Source of the DNA: Streptomyces curacoi
GTDB lineage: Bacteria > Actinomycetota > Actinomycetes > Streptomycetales > Streptomycetaceae
Assembly (NCBI RefSeq): GCF_001513975.1
Contig: NZ_KQ947995.1
Coordinates: 164,139-228,138 of the forward strand
Direction of reading: 5' to 3'
DNA length: 64,000 bases
The position numbers were made by a program, and so were the translations under genes. Positions within the stretch are counted from its first letter, which is position 1. The number at the start of each line of letters is the position of its first letter. Positions 61,436 through 64,000 of this stretch are shown piece by piece. The notes below the pieces were generated by a model. It searched no databases. It worked only from the letters and a program-made list of their open reading frames with translations, and was not told the origin of the DNA.

Positions 61436-61900
61436 ATGAGGCCCTGGCGAGCATCACTCCTGGCTGGTGCCGCGGCACCGGTCCTCCTCCTGACGGCCTG
61501 CACATCGCCCCACGCCCCCGACTCCAACCGCCCCGCCTCCCCCCAAATTGCGGAGACCCAACCCGAGAAGAAGCTCACAGCCCAAGCCGAGTCGGCACTC
61601 AACACCACCTCCACCAACGACACTTCGACGGCCGCATCAGGCGTGGAGCGCGTATCCGACGGCGTACACACCCAGCCCGGCCTCACGCCAGGTGCCACCT
61701 ACAAACTGACCGTGGTCTGCGCCGGCAGCGGAGCCGCAGTAATCGAGTTCACTCCGCCCGACGCGGGCCCGAAGAAACCAGTCCCCTGCGACCAGTCCCT
61801 GGTATTCACACGCCTCACAGCGGAAAAGGAACTCCGCCTCGACGTCCGGGGAGAGCGGGGCGCAACGGGCATGATCGCTTGGAGAATCGACAAGACGTGA
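61436..61900 (+). CDS. Small lipoprotein
   Basis: 154 aa from the ATG at 61436; the frame extends upstream to 61388 but the shorter start puts the signal at the front. Lipobox VLLLTACTS (C22). A Thr/Ser/Asn-rich linker (ALNTTSTNDTSTAASGVERV) leads to a beta-sandwich-like domain (PGATYKLTVVCAGSGAAVIE; LRLDVRGERGATGMIAWRID) with two Cys that may pair. Function unknown. Confidence 0.82.
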   Translation: MRPWRASLLAGAAAPVLLLTACTSPHAPDSNRPASPQIAETQPEKKLTAQAESALNTTSTNDTSTAASGVERVSDGVHTQPGLTPGATYKLTVVCAGSGAAVIEFTPPDAGPKKPVPCDQSLVFTRLTAEKELRLDVRGERGATGMIAWRIDKT

Positions 61901-62189
61901 GCGTGTCGGTGCCCAGGGGAGGGATGGCTCGTGACGAAGCAAGCGGCACAGCTCTGAGCGATGCGGCTGCCGGCACGGACGTCCGCGTAACGACCGGGCA
62001 CCTTCGGCCCCTTGAAGCGCGGGAGCTGCCCCAGCGCGGCGCCGACGTGGCCCAGCGTCGACGCTCTTTCTTCGTCGTGAGCGCCGTTCGGACGGTGCCC
62101 AGGGCGAGGAGTTCCTCCACACCCGCTCAGATCGCAAGCCAGTGGCCATACACAGGAAATGCCCTGCGCACCCCCTCCTGCAAGACGCA
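61901..62189. other. Gene-free gap
   Basis: No supported gene; open frames here lack ribosome sites and protein-like composition. Marks the boundary to the lower-GC right end. Confidence 0.4.
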
Positions 62190-63227
62190 TTACGCGGCGG
62201 ATACGGGGCAATCCAAACAGCGGAAAGACCGAGGGGCGCTGCCTGGAGGCGCGCTGCTCGTCGTGAACTCAGCGAAGCCGCCGCTGTCGGTGCGGTACAC
62301 GATGCCAATCCCGTGTTCAATTAGTAGGCCCCGGAGGTCCTCGCGGGGAAGCGCTGGTGTGAGCAGCATGAGGTGGAGGGGTTGATCGGGTTCGAGATCT
62401 CTCAGGTAGTGCCGTGCTAGGAGCAGTTGAGTAATGGCCTGGGCAATCGACTCACTTGCCGTGCTGCCCGTGGGCTCATACACCGTGTTGTTCGTCTGGC
62501 TGTAGAGGCCGCACGTGAGCCGATCTGCCGTGTTTCGCATCTCCAACTCTAGTTGGCCAATCGTTTCTCCTTGAGCGACCTTGTGATCCTCGAAGGCATC
62601 CGCCAGGTCATCGCGGGTCGCTTCCACATGATCGATGTTGGTTTGCGGCTGGAGTTGGCGCCTCTGGCGTCGAACGGAGCGGGCGAAACGGCCTGCGGTC
62701 TGACTGAACAGAGACCGGGGTGTGGATGCCAGTTGAAGAGTGTCGGAGGCTGTCCGTATGTACGGACCGATGGGGCGCAGTCGGAAGACAATAACGTTGC
62801 GCACTTTACGTTGTTCGTCAGTGGCTACACGTGTCTCGTACGGCTTACGCTCATCAACCTTGAACTGCCCTATATATTTATGTGTCTTCTTGTCTGTTCC
62901 TGGAACTTTGCCCACTGCGATAAATAAATGCAGAGTGCGACCCATCTCGGCGTGCTTCAGGATTGCGATGTTTCCACCCTTGAGGGCCTGATCGTCTTGC
63001 TTCCCGGTTCCCGTGTAGGTGAATACAGGGCCCAGGTCATCGTCCTCCGCGAGCCATCCGTCGCGGTATCCGTAGCGCTTGCCAACCTCGCTATCGGAGA
63101 AAATGAGGACGTTCTGCTTTTCTACTGCGGGGCAGATTCCGGCGTAGCCACTGCCGCCGAGCACTGGGTGGATCTCATCACGCGTGAGGATCTCGCCGGG
63201 TTGGAAACCGGTCCTGGGTGTCGTCAT
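62190..63227 (-). CDS. SRA-like (ScoMcrA-type) putative modified-base reader
   Basis: 345 aa from the ATG at 63227; no clear ribosome site. Residues 1-155 resemble the SRA domain of ScoMcrA-type proteins: RTGFQPGEILTRDEIHPVLG, GKRYGYRDGWLAEDDDLGPV, FTYTGTGKQDDQ, GRTLHLFIAVGKV and HKYIGQFKVDERKPYETR. The C-terminal half (DHVEATRDDLADAFEDHKVA; LLLARHYLRDLEPDQPLHLM; IEHGIGIVYRTDSGGFAEF) has no HNH or other nuclease motif that I recognise. SRA domains bind methylated or otherwise modified DNA, often for restriction. This may be a restriction-related sensor needing a partner nuclease, or a new fusion. Lower GC suggests acquisition. Confidence 0.65.
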   Translation of the reverse strand: MTTPRTGFQPGEILTRDEIHPVLGGSGYAGICPAVEKQNVLIFSDSEVGKRYGYRDGWLAEDDDLGPVFTYTGTGKQDDQALKGGNIAILKHAEMGRTLHLFIAVGKVPGTDKKTHKYIGQFKVDERKPYETRVATDEQRKVRNVIVFRLRPIGPYIRTASDTLQLASTPRSLFSQTAGRFARSVRRQRRQLQPQTNIDHVEATRDDLADAFEDHKVAQGETIGQLELEMRNTADRLTCGLYSQTNNTVYEPTGSTASESIAQAITQLLLARHYLRDLEPDQPLHLMLLTPALPREDLRGLLIEHGIGIVYRTDSGGFAEFTTSSAPPGSAPRSFRCLDCPVSAA

Positions 63228-63329
63228 GGGTCGAGGTTAATGGGTTCGCTGTTGGTGGGGTGCGGCAAGGTGACGCACGGGGCACGGCATGCCGTTGTGG
63301 CAATGGCAGGCTCGGGTGAGGATGGTGCC

Positions 63330-63905
63330 ATGAGTGAGGTGACGGGGACGCTCATTGCGAGTGTTATCGCTTTCGCAGCTGCAGTCATCGGGGCCGTGAT
63401 CGCTGGTCGATACGCTAAGCGAGGAGCGGAGGCCGGCGGGCGTAAGGCAGTTGAGGCGGCGCTAGCACAGGTGCAGGGGCAGGCGGCAGCGGAGCACTGG
63501 CAGTGGGTGCGCAGCCAACGGCACCAGTCCTTTGCTGCCTACTTTGCGGCTTATGCTGCTCTCGATGACGTCCTTTCAGGGTTTGTGCCTGAGGTGCGAA
63601 ATGGGGGTCAACTTAACGAGGCGACAAGGCGTGAGCTGCATGAGCGCATACGTGAACTGCAGGATAAAACCAGTCAATTGGCGCTCTGGGGGCCAAGTGA
63701 GGCAATCGACTTGGCTTACGGGGTGACGAGGAAGTCGTTGGCTGCGATGGGGTCCTTGTTGCAGATGCAGCGTGCGGGTTCTGTGGGCGTGAACGCGCGT
63801 TCGTCCAGCTTTGACCGGACTAGGGAGGAGATGGTGCTGGCCCACGCCGGCTTCCTTCAGAGAGCCGGAGAAATCATCCGCGATCCACGACAGTCGATCA
63901 ATTAG
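63330..63905 (+). CDS. Membrane-anchored helical protein
   Basis: 191 aa from the ATG at 63330 with GGTGAGGA upstream; the longer open frame overlaps the divergent gene. One N-terminal TM helix (IASVIAFAAAVIGAVIAGRY), then a helical cytoplasmic domain (RRELHERIRELQDKTSQLAL; ARSSSFDRTREEMVLAHAGF). Similar unnamed proteins occur in Streptomyces. Divergent from the SRA-like gene with 102 bp between starts; may be a partner, but this is only by proximity. Confidence 0.7.
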   Translation: MSEVTGTLIASVIAFAAAVIGAVIAGRYAKRGAEAGGRKAVEAALAQVQGQAAAEHWQWVRSQRHQSFAAYFAAYAALDDVLSGFVPEVRNGGQLNEATRRELHERIRELQDKTSQLALWGPSEAIDLAYGVTRKSLAAMGSLLQMQRAGSVGVNARSSSFDRTREEMVLAHAGFLQRAGEIIRDPRQSIN

Positions 63906-63942
63906 CGTGTGGGGCGGGCGAAGCCACCCTTGACCTGGGATC

Positions 63943-64000
63943 ATGGCCGACATGCCGCACTGGTTGCGTGCACACGGCTATGGCCCCGAGGACTTAGAGG
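63943..64000 (+). CDS. Possible start of a gene cut by the window edge
   Basis: An ATG at 63943 opens a frame (MADMPHWLRAHGYGPEDLE) that runs off the window. A weak CTGGGA lies upstream. Too short to identify. Confidence 0.3.
   Translation, partial: MADMPHWLRAHGYGPEDLE

Overview
The window is about 70% GC and carries genes typical of Streptomyces or a very close relative: an SsgA-like sporulation protein, the GlcNAc PTS (nagE2, nagE1, nagF) with DasR (dre) operators, actinobacterial lipoproteins, a class A PBP with a Gly/Thr tail, DUF445, DUF1707 and DUF3618 proteins, and an actinobacterial type VII (ESX) secretion core. All calls come from reading the sequence and from remembered family features; no search was run.

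Layout. (1) 1-3.1 kb: a decayed accessory flank. It holds a helicase-like gene broken by an in-frame stop and by a frameshift, then a fragment of an IS5-type transposase. (2) 3.1-22 kb: an ESX locus in two arms. The left arm (+ strand, 3122-11490) has WXG-like substrates, one mycosin protease, a 764-aa DUF6571-type protein and two small lipoproteins. The right arm has esx-like genes, a second mycosin, eccB and eccD on the minus strand, and eccC diverging on the plus strand. No eccA or eccE is seen. (3) 22.5-22.9 kb: packed remnants of an HNH nuclease, the same kind of IS5 transposase and a tyrosine integrase. ESX is therefore bracketed by mobile-element debris. (4) 23-37 kb: conserved housekeeping block: MBL hydrolase, nagE2/nagE1/nagF with three dre sites, rph, rdgB, tRNA-Leu(UAG), bcp, DUF3618, a GroES-like protein, a guanidine-III riboswitch with sugE/gdx, a PBP, and a three-gene ABC-2 exporter. 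(5) 37-48 kb: GDSL hydrolase, DUF445, MFS transporter, Tat-exported alginate-lyase-like protein with an LAxTG sorting signal, Hsp20, DUF2267, LLM flavin oxidoreductase, DUF4185. Two short tandem-repeat arrays (17 bp and 20 bp) lie in gene upstream regions.

(6) 48-54 kb: a regulator cluster. A LuxR-HTH/SARP fusion regulator, a hybrid 81-aa reading frame created by tandem duplication, and a DUF6585-like protein are chained by ATGA overlaps. Diverging from them is an XRE-NACHT-multi-TM STAND protein, followed by a secreted PE-PPE/cutinase-like hydrolase. (7) 54-62 kb: methyltransferase with a Thr/Pro/Ser repeat head, Lrp regulator, SsgA-like protein, an ECF sigma factor fused to an anti-sigma-like zinc motif, membrane segment and long acidic tail, a large lipoprotein, and small secreted or membrane proteins. 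(8) 62.2-64 kb: a lower-GC accessory end with a protein resembling the SRA (modified-base reader) domain of ScoMcrA, divergent from a membrane-anchored protein.

The strongest leads for something undescribed are the ESX island with its own substrate arm and second protease, the SARP/duplication/NACHT cluster, and the SRA-like gene.
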